This document shows, in pieces, positions 33,103-43,545 of a stretch of 64,000 bases of DNA. Position 1 is the first letter of the stretch, and every line of letters starts with the position of its first letter. Origin of the DNA: Typhlomys cinereus (lineage: Eukaryota > Chordata > Mammalia > Rodentia > Platacanthomyidae); assembly GCA_023101885.1 (NCBI GenBank), contig JALPQD010000088.1, forward strand, positions 4,437,501-4,501,500, read 5' to 3'. The notes under the pieces are model-generated. The model was not told the origin of the DNA, did no database searches, and saw only the letters and a program-made list of their open reading frames with translations. Made by a program: the position numbers and the translations under genes.

Positions 33103-34312
33103 TTTTTACATTTTTTATTATTATTTCCGCTCATACAAACTTGGTAGGTACACCAATTCCCTCCCTCCTTCCTCCTTCCCCCGAACCCCCTGCTCTCCCT
33201 CCCCTCAACCCTCTCTTCCCATCCTCCAGTGCCTCCTCCCCATCCCCGGAGAATCTTTTAATGTGCATGGCAGACTCTCCTCTGGGCCCTCCTCTCCGAT
33301 GACGTACAAGGGCCCAGTGGCATTTCCCTGAACCCTTTCCTGTGTTCCCCTTAAGCATAGGAACACTACTGTGGCTGTCAATCCCTTGCTTCCAAGGATC
33401 TTGGTGCCTTTAGCAAATGCTAGATTTGTGGGGTCAATAGTGTGTTGGACATTGCTTGGGGCATGCAAAGTCCAATTATGATTGCTTCGGCCCTAACTTG
33501 TGTGGAGTATCTCGCATATCATTGCTCCTCCCATCCTTGTGCTCTTAAAATCTTACCGCCCCCTCTTCCGCAAATTTCCCTCAGCTTCAGGATGGGGAGA
33601 GATTAGGCTGGCCTAGTTCTAGGTGATTGATATAGAGTCTCTGAAGTTCTGGATTGTGGTTTGTTGATTTTCTTTTGCAGTTTTGCTGCTCCTGTAATTC
33701 CCTTCACTCCATCCTGATGGGCATTGTATATCACCCCCTGGCCAGAAACAAAAAGTTGTTAAACTGGAGTCTTGTTATAAGAGCACATTCAAAGGTAGAT
33801 GCAATGAAAGTAGGAAACCACAGTGACGGAGGGGTCAATCACCTATTTACAAAATGGTTACTTTTTATCTGCCAGACTATATGCCCTCCCCTTCTGGTGA
33901 GATCATAACCCCTCAGTTGTAAATGATCAGGAACTAATGTCTGTGAACTTAACCTGGTGTCTTATTACTTACTTGAAGTCCTTGATGGAGGCCTATTTTT
34001 TCTGCTGTAACATGGTCCCCTCTCTCCTTGTTTCTGGTGTGGCCCTCCTAACCCATCCCTCCTGTTCATAATCCTTGCAATTACTGTAGGTAGTACATAG
34101 ATTTATCTTTGAATGTCTCTAGGTGGGCAGGGTGGGTTTGGTACTAGGAGCCACCTATTAGGGAGTACATATGGCGCTTAATTTTCTGGGTCTGGGATAC
34201 TTCACTTAATATAATTGTTTCTAATGACATCCATTTCCCAGCAAATTCCAGTAATTCATCATTTTTGATGGCTGAGTAGTACTCCATTAGATGTACCACA
34301 TTTTCCTTATTT
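33103..34312 (-). mobile_element. 5'-truncated L1 (3' UTR and end of ORF2), minus strand
   Basis: The T run at 33103-33116, 'ccgctcatacaaacttggta', the pyrimidine tract to 33245 and the complete 3' UTR run parallel to 55232-56340 and 45900-46860 with few differences. The stop region of ORF2 is near 34150, and the copy breaks off at 34312 in 'gatgtaccacattttcctta'. It is a young copy from the same subfamily as the two long L1s. Confidence 0.9.
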
Positions 34313-34955
34313 TTTAATTAATTATTTTCTTATTTTCCCAATCATACAAACTTAATAGGTACCCTGATTTTCTCCCTCCTTCTATCCCTCGCCTGTATCC
34401 CTTGCTCCCTCCCCCCTTTTCCCCTTCCTTTCACCCCCCTCCTTTCCTTTCTCCCAGAGACCCCCTTCCCCCCCAATCCCTGGAGCATCCTTTAGTGTGA
34501 ATGTCAAACTTCCCTCTGAGCCCTCCACTCTAATGAGGTATAAGGACTCAGTAGCATTGCCTAGAGCCCTTTCTTATGCTTCCCTTCAGTATGGGAACAC
34601 TTGTAACTGTCAATCCCTTGCCTCTAAGAATCCTAGTGCCTGTGATCCATGCTAGACTTTGGGGGGGTCATTGATATGTCTGTCATTGCTCAGGTCATGC
34701 AAAGTCCTATTATGGTTACTGTGGCCCTAATTTATGTGGGGTATCTTGCATATCATTGGTCCTCCCCATCTTTAGGCTCTTACAATCTTACCAACCCCTC
34801 TTCCACAAGTTTCCCTGAGCTTTAGGATGGGGAGAGATTTGGCTGGTCTGGTTCCAGGTGATTAATGTAGGGTCTCGGATGTTCTGAATTATGGTTTGTT
34901 ATGTTTCAGTTTTGCTGTTCCTGTACCACTCTTGGCTCCATCCTGATTGGTATTG
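34313..34955 (-). mobile_element. Second 5'-truncated L1 3' end, minus strand
   Basis: A new T-rich start at 34313, 'ccaatcatacaaacttaata', a pyrimidine tract at 34380-34480 and 3' UTR landmarks (34500-34900) show a separate L1 3' end directly abutting the first. It is more diverged and of a different subfamily. It ends near 34955 in the 3' UTR. Confidence 0.85.
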
Positions 34956-36200
34956 GAGGCAGAAGGACCATGCATTCTTTCTGCTTCTTGGAAGACTTGT
35001 TGTCTCCTTACTCTTAGCAAAGCAAAAATAAAAACAAAAGAAACAAAGAAATTTGCATCTGTCATGTATTCTCAGAATATTACCATAAAAAATAAAATAG
35101 AAAAAGTCCTCTGTGAAAATCCCCCCAAAAAACATTTTTAATTAAAATCTCTCTATAGGATTTTTAATCCTCAGGTGTTTTCCCTAACTATGGTTGAGAG
35201 CTCATAGCTTGTATTTAGATCAGAAAAAGGGCTGGGTATATTAACCTCAGTTAAGATTCAAGTAAAAAATAGAGACCAATAAAGCATGTTATGAAGTAGA
35301 TTTTCCCTGAAATGATGCGATGTGAACATATTTGTATTCCAAAAGCTCTAGTGTGGAAATTTGGTGCTAATTACACAAACATGGAGAAATCTGGAGATGT
35401 CTCCTATAAGACTATCTACAGCTTCTGATAAAACTTTGGATAAGAAACAAATTGGTTGTGGGGATAAGTTGATTATTCAAATGTACACAGATTGGCTTAT
35501 ACTGTGTATACTTGTTAATTATTATTTTAAACAGGTCTAATTAAGATGCAATTCCTTGGCAGTAACACAAATAATTCAATGCATATTTCTCATAATTTTG
35601 TCAAATGTATTGCTTCTTTCTCCATTACCATAGTCAACTAAGCCAATTCTTGTGAATTTTAATCTTCTGTTATAAGACTTCCTACTATCTACAGACTATG
35701 ACAGCAATTACATTGTATTTTATCCACATAATGTTCACAAAACTCCTATTGCACAGCTATGGTACATGACCTGAAAATCTGGAATGTTTCACTTGGCTGT
35801 GGAGTCTGTCCCTAGTGTCCCCTGTAGCAAGGAGTGTAGCAAAAGTGATAAATTAGTTTAGTTCCTTAGCTTGTATATCAGTGTCTCAATGTATATTTCC
35901 AGTCAGAATCCAGTCACATGTTTTGGTTAAGAGATGTTATGCATACACTTATATGGTTCAAATTTGAATAATAGATCTGATCTTTTCAATCTTCTGTCAT
36001 GAAGGAGAAAATAATACTTTGCCATCTGATTATAACTTTCTTTCAGAACTATTGTTCCAAGAACATTTTCATAAAACCTTGCCACATAGCAGGTTTTCAT
36101 GTATTAAATACTAACATATTTATTTATAAAATTTAATGCAACATAGGTCACAAAATTACTGGTAGCAAAATAATCCACCTACTCCCCAACATATTTATTT
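34956..36200 (-). repeat. Upstream part of OR-C segmental duplicate block
   Basis: Anchors in this region match the OR-D upstream region in the same order. Positions 35690-35800 resemble 44180-44310 (for example 'gacctg' and 'gaatgtttcac'). Positions 36120-36185 resemble 45045-45110 ('gatgcaacatggatcacaaaa'-type wording). It contains no recognisable exon. Confidence 0.6.
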
Positions 36201-36780
36201 GTGTTTGGTTATTATCAACAGGTCCAGCCCCCTTGAACAAAGGTAGGGAATGTCATAGACTTATTTAATTTGCAAATCCAGGAATGTTCAAGAATTTGGA
36301 CTCTGAGGACTAGAAAAACACCATGATGGATTGGAAGCTAGAAGTTTTGATTAAATATTTTCAATGGAGAAATTTGACTGAAACCCTTATCTTAACTAAC
36401 ATTCAAACAGTATTTCACACTGGCGAAGAAATGATTTTATCTTACAGAAACATGAAATAGCATTACCAATACATAAAATGAAACAAGTTTCAGCACTTCA
36501 AGTAAATAAAGATGAAAATAATAAAATCAAAACCAAATGCAAGAAGCCCAATTTTAAAGATTTTAACATTTCTATGCTTGATAAAAATAATTTTAAGTCC
36601 TTCTCATTGTCTCCAAACCAGAGATTGATCCTGAAAAATGTTTTCCTCCAAATTTTTTGTATATTCTATTTTATCCCTTAGATGATTTAAATGCATGTAT
36701 ACAAAGAATAAGATAAATAGATATATAAATACAGGAATGTATTCGTTGTATAATGACCAAAATAAAAATGTTGTTTTCTC
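36201..36780. other. Intergenic DNA, no gene recognised
   Basis: AT-rich. The open frame at 36478-36681 has no recognisable domain. Confidence 0.4.
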
Positions 36781-36782
36781 AG

Positions 36783-37060
36783 GCTGGGAGAGATTGCTCA
36801 TGGGTTAAGATTCTGCCTCAAAAGCAGAAAGTCCTGAGTTTGGATCCCAGGTCCCATGTAAAAGCCAGGTAGAAATGGTAACAACCCTGACAGGCAGTGC
36901 CTGTTTCTGTCCCAGAGACAGACAAAAGAAGTAGAAGCAATCTAGGATGATCCTCAAAGTCACCCTTGGTCCTCTAAAGGAATACATAGTACCCTCTGAT
37001 ATACACACACACTAAACACATACACACACACACACACACCCAAAATAAATAAAATCTAAA
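36783..37060 (+). mobile_element. tRNA-derived SINE, diverged copy
   Basis: The head 'ggctgggagagattgctcat' and the B-box-like 'gagtttggatcccagg' are followed by a body that resembles the copy at 10738, with a short CA-rich end at 37004-37040 and an A-rich tail. Confidence 0.8.
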
Positions 37061-37169
37061 AATATTGATTTATCTTACATATTAAGTACATGTATATATT
37101 ACATACAGACATGCACTTTTCTGATTGTACAAAAGGATATAAGGTTCTGATTGGATATAAGGATATAAT

Positions 37170-37391
37170 CTAGACTGCCAAGTTGGTGAGCGGACACCAT
37201 AGCTACTGAGCAATCTTGCTGGCCTGAGGAAGACTTTCAAATAAGAACAAAATGAAAGAACCTCTCGCAATGTGATTTGTGAAGCTGTGGGCATGTCAAT
37301 AAACAGAATCAGTTTGAGTTCTGTGGAATCACAGCAACTAAGTAACATAGCTGTTCATCCCTTCCTAACACAGCAGTTTCATAATCTGAGG
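37170..37391 (-). repeat. Left arm of inverted repeat (with 39226-39448)
   Basis: The minus strand of this 222-bp segment matches the plus strand of 39226-39448 along its length with roughly 85-90 percent identity by eye. The apparent ORF in both arms encodes a similar peptide of about 60 residues, but no known domain. Most likely two copies of one dispersed repeat in opposite orientation. Confidence 0.8.
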
Positions 37392-38030
37392 TTCCCAGAG
37401 GGAAGCTACTGCTACTGTTTGCTTATGTGTCAGGCACATATCCAATCATAAACCTGTATAGGTAGTGTTGATCCACTTTCATTCATTCTAAGCGGTTGCC
37501 AACTGGTTGTGGGATTTGACAGCTAAAGGACAATTAAAACTGACTGGGACAGGGTTGTTGAATGCTCTAATGATGTAGAATACTATTGGCAACAATGTTC
37601 TGTTGTTACCTAATGTTGTAGAATACTGTTGGCAACAGCATCATCAGTGGGCAAATGCTATTTCTTCTACCCCTCCATAATCCAGTCATTTTCCATGGGT
37701 GATTCTACCTCATCATCTCCTCCCAGCCAATGCATTCTGGTATCCAGGACTCTGAGCCAAAGATATTGGGATAGTCATGCCCTCAGGCTATGAAGCTTCT
37801 CTTGTCCATCAGTCTGGTCCCATAACCACTGCTTGTGAATGGCTATATCTGACTTAAGAAAGGTCTCCTTCAGGATGCAAAATGTGAACAGCATATTCTG
37901 AGGGGACAATTGCTCGGCCATAAGACAAGCTTAATATTTTTCATATGCACCACTCCATTAATTCACACTTTGAGTGAAATGTTACTCAGCATTAAAATTT
38001 CCATTTTTTAGTATTTTAAGGGTTTTATAC
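37392..38030. other. Intergenic DNA, no gene recognised
   Basis: A local duplication of 'gtagaatactgttggcaaca'-type wording (37578-37600 and 37618-37640) is visible. No exon recognised. Confidence 0.4.
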
Positions 38031-38290
38031 ATGTATTAGTTTCATTTTCACCCTTTTTTTTTTACCACATCCTGATCCCCCATTTTCCTCCCACTCTCAT
38101 GTCCTCCTGTGTGCATGGCTTACTAAGTGCTATTTGGGTTACCATTATGACATGTGTGTGAGCACTTGATGGAGCAAGGACGATATGCAAGTGGACATGC
38201 CACTGGGGAAAGCTGCTCATCTTCTCTCTCATCATTGGTTTGAAGAAGGTGTAGCATCTCTTGAAGTCTTTCCCTTTCATGGTATAAGGG
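38031..38290 (-). mobile_element. Possible old L1 3' end, minus strand
   Basis: A T run at 38050-38063 followed by a C-rich block and 'cccactctcatgtcctcc' suggests an old LINE 3' end. The evidence is weak. Confidence 0.3.
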
Positions 38291-38509
38291 AAATATTTAG
38301 ACAGGCTAAATCATGAGCTTTCTAGAAGGTCGTAAGTATTGCATTGTGTTTTTGCCAGTTTTTCCCCAAACTTTTGGCCTAATATAAAGCTGGCCACACT
38401 TCCATATCAAGTGACCTAACAGTCCTTGTTATCTGCTTTTCTTTTTCTGTTTTTTTTTATTACCTCAAAAAATTCTTTAGTTCCTTATTATCTCAGTTTG
38501 CCTGCATGG

Positions 38510-38940
38510 TTGCTGATAAATGACCATCAAATGGCTTAAGGGAACAAGGGATTTATTTTCTTACTGATAGTCTGGTTATAGTCTGTACTCCAGCTTGTAG
38601 TCCAGCATGCACCAACACCAAGGCCAAGGGAACTGGGCACATCATTTCTACGTAATAGCTGAGAGAGGGATGATCCTTACTTGCCAGACCACCATGTCTG
38701 GCCAAGCATACTCAAGGATGCTGACTTCCTTAACCAGCTCTCAGTATTTTATTCATCTGTTCTGGGCAGAGTCCCACCATCATAGGCTGAGTCTTCCCCA
38801 TCAGCTAGACAATCTCCTGCAGGTTTGCTTTGGGCTTAACCCAACCACTAATTCTCCATAAATGTGCCCAGAGCTCAAACCCTCAAAAGTGACTTACTGT
38901 GATACTAATGAACACAATTTGCATACTGGTCTAAATCATT
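38510..38940 (+). repeat. Possible old dispersed repeat
   Basis: The segment from 'ggcttaagggaacaaggg' to 'gaacacaatttg' is partly echoed at 15270-15540 and has the composition of an old rodent LTR or MaLR relative. Family unknown. Confidence 0.35.
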
Positions 38941-39225
38941 CAGATATATCAAACTCTTAACTTATAAAGCTCATTGGCCACTGGACATAACAAACCCACT
39001 AAAACTCTATAGCAGTCCCAAGGTCCTTCTAAGTTAACTCCTTCTTTGATTCTCTCCAACCTGACAAATAGCCATCTTTCTCAAGTCTTGTTTCCTTCAG
39101 TAATAACTTTTCTTCTTCTATTGATTTCTACTCTCTGATTTTCCTGGAAGCATCAACTGGTGATACCAAGTATTCCTAATGACTAATATGAGCTGGTGCA
39201 TCAGGCACTGATTTCCCATTTGTCA

Positions 39226-39448
39226 CCTCAGATTATGAAACTGCTGTGTTAAGAAGGGACAAATAGCTATGTTACTCAGTTGCTGTGATTCCACAGAACT
39301 CAGACTGATTCTGTTTATTGACATGCCCACAGCTTCACAAATCATACTGCAAGAGGATCTTTCATTTTGTTCTTATTTGAAAGTCTTCCTCAGGCCAGCA
39401 AGATTTCCTAGCAGGTACGATGTCCACTCACAAACTTGGCAGTCTGGA
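39226..39448 (+). repeat. Right arm of inverted repeat (with 37170-37391)
   Basis: This is the inverse complement partner of 37170-37391, with about 1.83 kb between the arms. The pair lies between OR-C and OR-D. Confidence 0.8.
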
Positions 39449-40525
39449 TTCAATCAATTACTGGAAGCCCACATGGTGGAAGGAGAGGACTAATTAATAA
39501 TCAAACTGTCCTTTGACCTCCACCTGTGTGCATGGCCTATATCCACACAACTTTTACTCCCTCCCCCTCAAATACATAGTAAAATAGAATGAAAAAGGAA
39601 GTCTTTCTCAACTCAAGCTATTAAAAGCATTTAATGATTGCTATATTTTCCTGCACTGGGGTGTTATAAAGGACCATATTTACATTCTGAATCACAGATT
39701 TTCTCATCTGTATCAGAAGGCTGATCTAAGGACTGCCTTACATATCATCTACTTCATTATTCCTTCCTTAATTTCTGATTGTTCCTGTACATTCTAAGTT
39801 TCTATATCCCAGGAAAGGCTCTTTAGTACAGAATTAAATTGTCCTCTCATTCCTTTATGCCACACTTGCTGTAATATTTCTTTCCCCAAATATGAGCGTA
39901 TTAACAACAAAAGGTTTTCTATAATGAAAACAGCTGTGTTTCTCCACCCGTTTTGAATATTCTAGATAGTTTTATCCCTTAAAAATTAAAAAAGAATGTA
40001 TTGTCCACATAAAATTGCTAAAATAGATATATTTTAAGTGCCATTTGCATAAATTTGTTTTTGTCACATTAGGGCACTTAATATAAATAAGACATATGAT
40101 ATAAATATATTATGATTCTGACAATAATTTATTAGGGTTATCCAATATATAGAATCTGTCAAATATGGATAGAGTTATGAGATTTGTTGTAAGAGGTGAT
40201 TCATGTGATTATGAATGCTAAAAAGTATCAGTGTGTTCTCTGAAAGTTCTAGGATCAGGAATGCTGGTGGAAAAATGCATTCTGGTTTTAGAGATAGGAA
40301 AAGTGGAAGGGGGGGGATATGATGGCTGTGATTAACATAAATCTTGGATACTGAGAGCCTGCAGTGCACTAGCTTTGAAATCCAAGAGTGAGAGAAAAGG
40401 GGCTTTGGTTAAAGAAGATACAAAGACTATCTGTGTGGTCCACACCTTTTATCCTCATTCTAAAGCCCCCAATGGATTAGATGATAAAGGAGATATTGTT
40501 TAGGAAACCTGAAGATCTCAGAAAC
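39449..40525. other. Intergenic DNA, no gene recognised
   Basis: AT-rich, without recognisable exons or repeats. Confidence 0.4.
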
Positions 40526-40582
40526 ACACACACACACACACACACATACACACACACACACATACACACACACACGCACACA
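40525..40582. repeat. (CA)n microsatellite
   Basis: CA dinucleotides with three TA/GC interruptions. It is not attached to a recognisable SINE. Confidence 0.95.
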
Positions 40583-41161
40583 TCTTTTACTAATTCTTTG
40601 GGATCATTCCTTTGTTCTTTCTAAAGAAGTCTTAAAGGCAATCACTACTTTCTGTATGACACTACAGTCCTGCAAATTTGCCATGCCCATAAGAATTTGT
40701 CCTCCCTGGATATCTTTATGCATTTGTCTTATTTGCGACTTCCATTCACTTCTATTATACATATTTTCATCAGCATGTCATAGAAAAATGCATGGAAATG
40801 ATCAAACACATCACTGTTATTAAGCATTCTGACAACAAAGGTTTCAAAATTATCATCATTTGGCTGAAAACAAACTAATAAAGAGATAATGGTATCACCT
40901 CTGGAATTTCAACTGGTACGAGTTCTAAAGAACAGCAGGGGAGAACAATAGAAGTCATGCAGTATGCAAACAGAAAGAATGATACTGTAGGTAAAGAAAG
41001 GAAACATAAACCTGGGACTTGGGGAGAAAAAAAGGAGAATGATCAGCAAAATCAAATTCTATTGGAAACATCACAATCAAATACTTTGTCTCTAACTAAA
41101 AATAAATTCATAAAAGAGTACAGGGAGAAGATCTGACAAATATAAATCTCAGCAGTGCATG
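40583..41161. other. 3' flank of OR-D
   Basis: This should contain the OR-D 3' UTR. No polyadenylation signal could be chosen with confidence among several A-rich candidates. Confidence 0.35.
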
Positions 41162-42115
41162 TTACAACAAGCTAAGCTTAAAGTCATAACAATTACTTTT
41201 CTTCAGAACAATCTTTGTGAATGCACCCTTCACCTCCTTGTTCCTCAGGCTGTAGACCAAAGGATTCAGCATGGGGATGATCATGGTATAGAACACAGAT
41301 ATGATCTTGTCCGTGTCCATGAAATGATTGGTGCTGGGTTGTAAGTACATGAAGATGACTGTTCCATAGAAAATGGAGACGGCAGTGAAGTGGGAAGCAC
41401 AGGTGGAAACAGCCTTGCGAGAGCCTGATTCTGAGTGCATCCTTAGGATGGTGATGAAAATGGCCATGTAGGATATCAAGATTACTGCAAGAGCAAAAAG
41501 GATATTGAAGCTGGCTACATAAAGAAGAACTAGCTCATTCACATGTATATTAGAGCAAGAAAGAACCATGACTGCTGGAACATCACAGAAAAAATGATGG
41601 ATCACGTTGGATTTGCAAAATAAAAGACTGAATGTGTCTCCAGTGTAAATAGAGACATTCAAGAAGCCAAGGACATAACAGCCTATGATCAGCGAGGCAC
41701 ACACAGTTGTAGTCATGGTGGTGGCATAGTGTAAGGGCTTACACACTGCGGCATAACGATCAAAGGCCATTGCGGCCAACAGAAAATTCTCTGACGTTCC
41801 AAAAGCTCCGAAAAAGAACATCTGAGCAGCACAGTCACTGTAAGAAATGATCTTGTCTCCAATTACCAAACCAGTCATGACCTTCGGAGTTACAGCAGAA
41901 GAGTAACAGAAATCCACCAGAGACAGGTTACCCAGGAAAAAATACATGGGAGTGTGGAGCCGAGAGTCCAGGAGAATCAGCAGCACCATCCCCAGATTCC
42001 CCACCAGGGTGATGATGTAGATGAGGAGGAAGGTGATGAAGAGGGGAACCTGCAAGCCTGGGTCATCAGTGAGTCCCAGCAGGATGAACTGTGTCACTTC
42101 TGTCTTGTTCCTCAT
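41162..42115 (-). CDS. Intact class II olfactory receptor OR-D (OR5B-like, 317 aa)
   Basis: A seven-transmembrane odorant receptor that would signal through G-olf in the cilia of olfactory neurons. The single coding exon has no break and 317 codons, within the family's usual 305-325. Residues 3-5 are an N-glycosylation site; the TM1 GN pair is at 39-40, [10 protein letters not shown] at 53-62, and the TM3-end motif [10 protein letters not shown] at 116-125 (Phe instead of the usual Tyr before DRY). KAVSTCASH (TM6 start) is at 234-242 and [12 protein letters not shown] (TM7) at 281-292. The extracellular cysteines at 95, 167, 177 and 187 are all present. ATG 42115 is chosen because it aligns with the OR-A start and follows a splice acceptor by 22 nt. 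It is the only intact one of four paralogues in the window. The OR call is very firm; the OR5B subfamily comes from recalled motif similarity and needs a search. Confidence 0.97.
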   Translation of the reverse strand: MRNKTEVTQFILLGLTDDPGLQVPLFITFLLIYIITLVGNLGMVLLILLDSRLHTPMYFFLGNLSLVDFCYSSAVTPKVMTGLVIGDKIISYSDCAAQMFFFGAFGTSENFLLAAMAFDRYAAVCKPLHYATTMTTTVCASLIIGCYVLGFLNVSIYTGDTFSLLFCKSNVIHHFFCDVPAVMVLSCSNIHVNELVLLYVASFNILFALAVILISYMAIFITILRMHSESGSRKAVSTCASHFTAVSIFYGTVIFMYLQPSTNHFMDTDKIISVFYTMIIPMLNPLVYSLRNKEVKGAFTKIVLKKSNCYDFKLSLL

Positions 42116-42137
42116 CAGTGTTGATTTACAAAAATCC

Positions 42138-42160
42138 CTGAGGATATGAGGGGGAAATGA
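42138..42160 (-). promoter_or_regulatory. Predicted splice acceptor of OR-D coding exon
   Basis: On the minus strand a tract ends 'catatcctcag', the AG at 42139-42138, 22 nt before the ATG. Confidence 0.55.
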
Positions 42161-43208
42161 ACTGCATAAAAAAGAAATAGAAAAAAATTAAATACCATAT
42201 GTATTCATTTGCTTCAAGGTTTCCCAGGCAAGCTTGGAATTGAAAAATGCTAATGAATGAAAAATGAATCTGATGATGTCTGATAAAATGTCCATGCTAA
42301 TGTCTATATACATGTCAACTAATGTGTAATTAATTTAATAACTTGATAAAAATGGCTTGTTCTTGACACTTAACTACATGAATATAATGCATGTACATGC
42401 TTGTACCAATTGCTACAAAATTCCATGCCCTCTCCTGTTCTGTATCATACTTCCTTCTTATCTTTTTATATGTGACCTAATAGGTTTCATCTGGCATGTC
42501 TACGCCGGCAGGTGTCTGAGTACTTGCTGCAACGTAGAGGACTTATCAGTGAGTAAATCATTGAGGAAATAGCTCTTATCTTGTCTCTGGTACTGACCTT
42601 CAATAATCTCTCAGAGAGCTGTAGTATCAGAAAATAATAATACTTATCAAAAAACTAATAAATTATAATCCCATCAACATGACTCATTTAAAATAATCTA
42701 TCTCCTAATTCTTTTCTCTCAAGTCCACGTCTATGCTACTTACCTAGACCTGCTAAAGACACTACAGATTACATTCACACCTCTCTTTATAATAGAATGA
42801 GTTTGGAGAAAATAAGTGAAATAGAAAAGATAAGTCTTATTCATTCATTTAGAGTACTTTCTTTGTTTTAAAGAATTCCTTTTACTGCTAAGTTTACTTC
42901 AGTCTATTTTCTAACCTCTATGATCAGTAACTGTAAGCTTGAAAAAATCATAGCAGGTAATCTATTACAGTGCCATTTTCTTATTTGATGCATATGTTTG
43001 CAGAAAATGTCTTCATGTATAATAGAAATCTCCAAATTCCTTATAACATAAATTTTGATAGTCGTTCATCAGATTCATCTCAGTTGGAAAAAAATTAGAA
43101 ATCAGCTCTTCATATAACTCAGAGGAAGCAAATCTTCCACTGTCATTGCATGAACTAAGGACACATATTGAAATAGAGTTCTTACTAAGTATGTATATTG
43201 AATCTTAC
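42161..43208 (-). other. Putative intron of OR-D
   Basis: About 1.07 kb between a predicted donor (g|gtaag, exon end 43209) and the acceptor. It is longer than in OR-B and OR-C by about 330 bp. No repeat was recognised that explains the difference. Confidence 0.45.
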
Positions 43209-43279
43209 CAGTCACATCAATCTGAAATAGTCAGTCTGAAATCGTAAAATCAGTCATTGAATGTTACATGATTGTACCT
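43209..43279 (-). other. Putative 5' noncoding exon of OR-D
   Basis: Positions 43229-43269 match the OR-B and OR-C upstream segments. A consensus donor (gtgactg|gtaag) ends it on the minus strand. A TC-rich microsatellite lies immediately upstream. The transcription start is unknown. Confidence 0.5.
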
Positions 43280-43352
43280 ATTCCTCTCTGTTCTTCTTTG
43301 TTTCTTTCTTCTTCTTTCTTTCTCTCTCTCTCACTTTCCTTCTCTCTCTCAC
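43280..43352 (+). repeat. TC/TTCT-rich microsatellite
   Basis: Pyrimidine-rich simple repeat. Its counterpart upstream of OR-C is at 32633-32668. Confidence 0.85.
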
Positions 43353-43477
43353 CCCATACCCTCCCTTAAAAGTTTCCAAGAAGTCTCAATCAAGAAGGAG
43401 TGAAAGAAAGACTTTTAGCACACAACAGTTTCCAAAGAGATTAGATGATCTTTCTGCTGCATGAATGCATAGGTTCT

Positions 43478-43545
43478 TTTTTTAAAATGTATTTATTTAT
43501 TTTTTCCACTCATACAAACTTGATAGTGCACAAGTTCCTTTCTCT
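43478..43545 (-). mobile_element. Very short L1 3' end, minus strand
   Basis: A T-rich stretch followed by 'ccactcatacaaacttgata' corresponds to the last 60-70 bp of the L1 3' end. The rest is missing, so it is extremely 5'-truncated. Confidence 0.5.

Noticed and set aside
37082..37348. Possible small gene with a similar peptide at 39269-39493
   Set aside because: The similarity is fully explained by the inverted repeat at DNA level. No splice context, known domain or start conservation supports coding.
38062..38280. 72-codon minus-strand frame
   Set aside because: No domain, and it lies in probable old LINE-like sequence.
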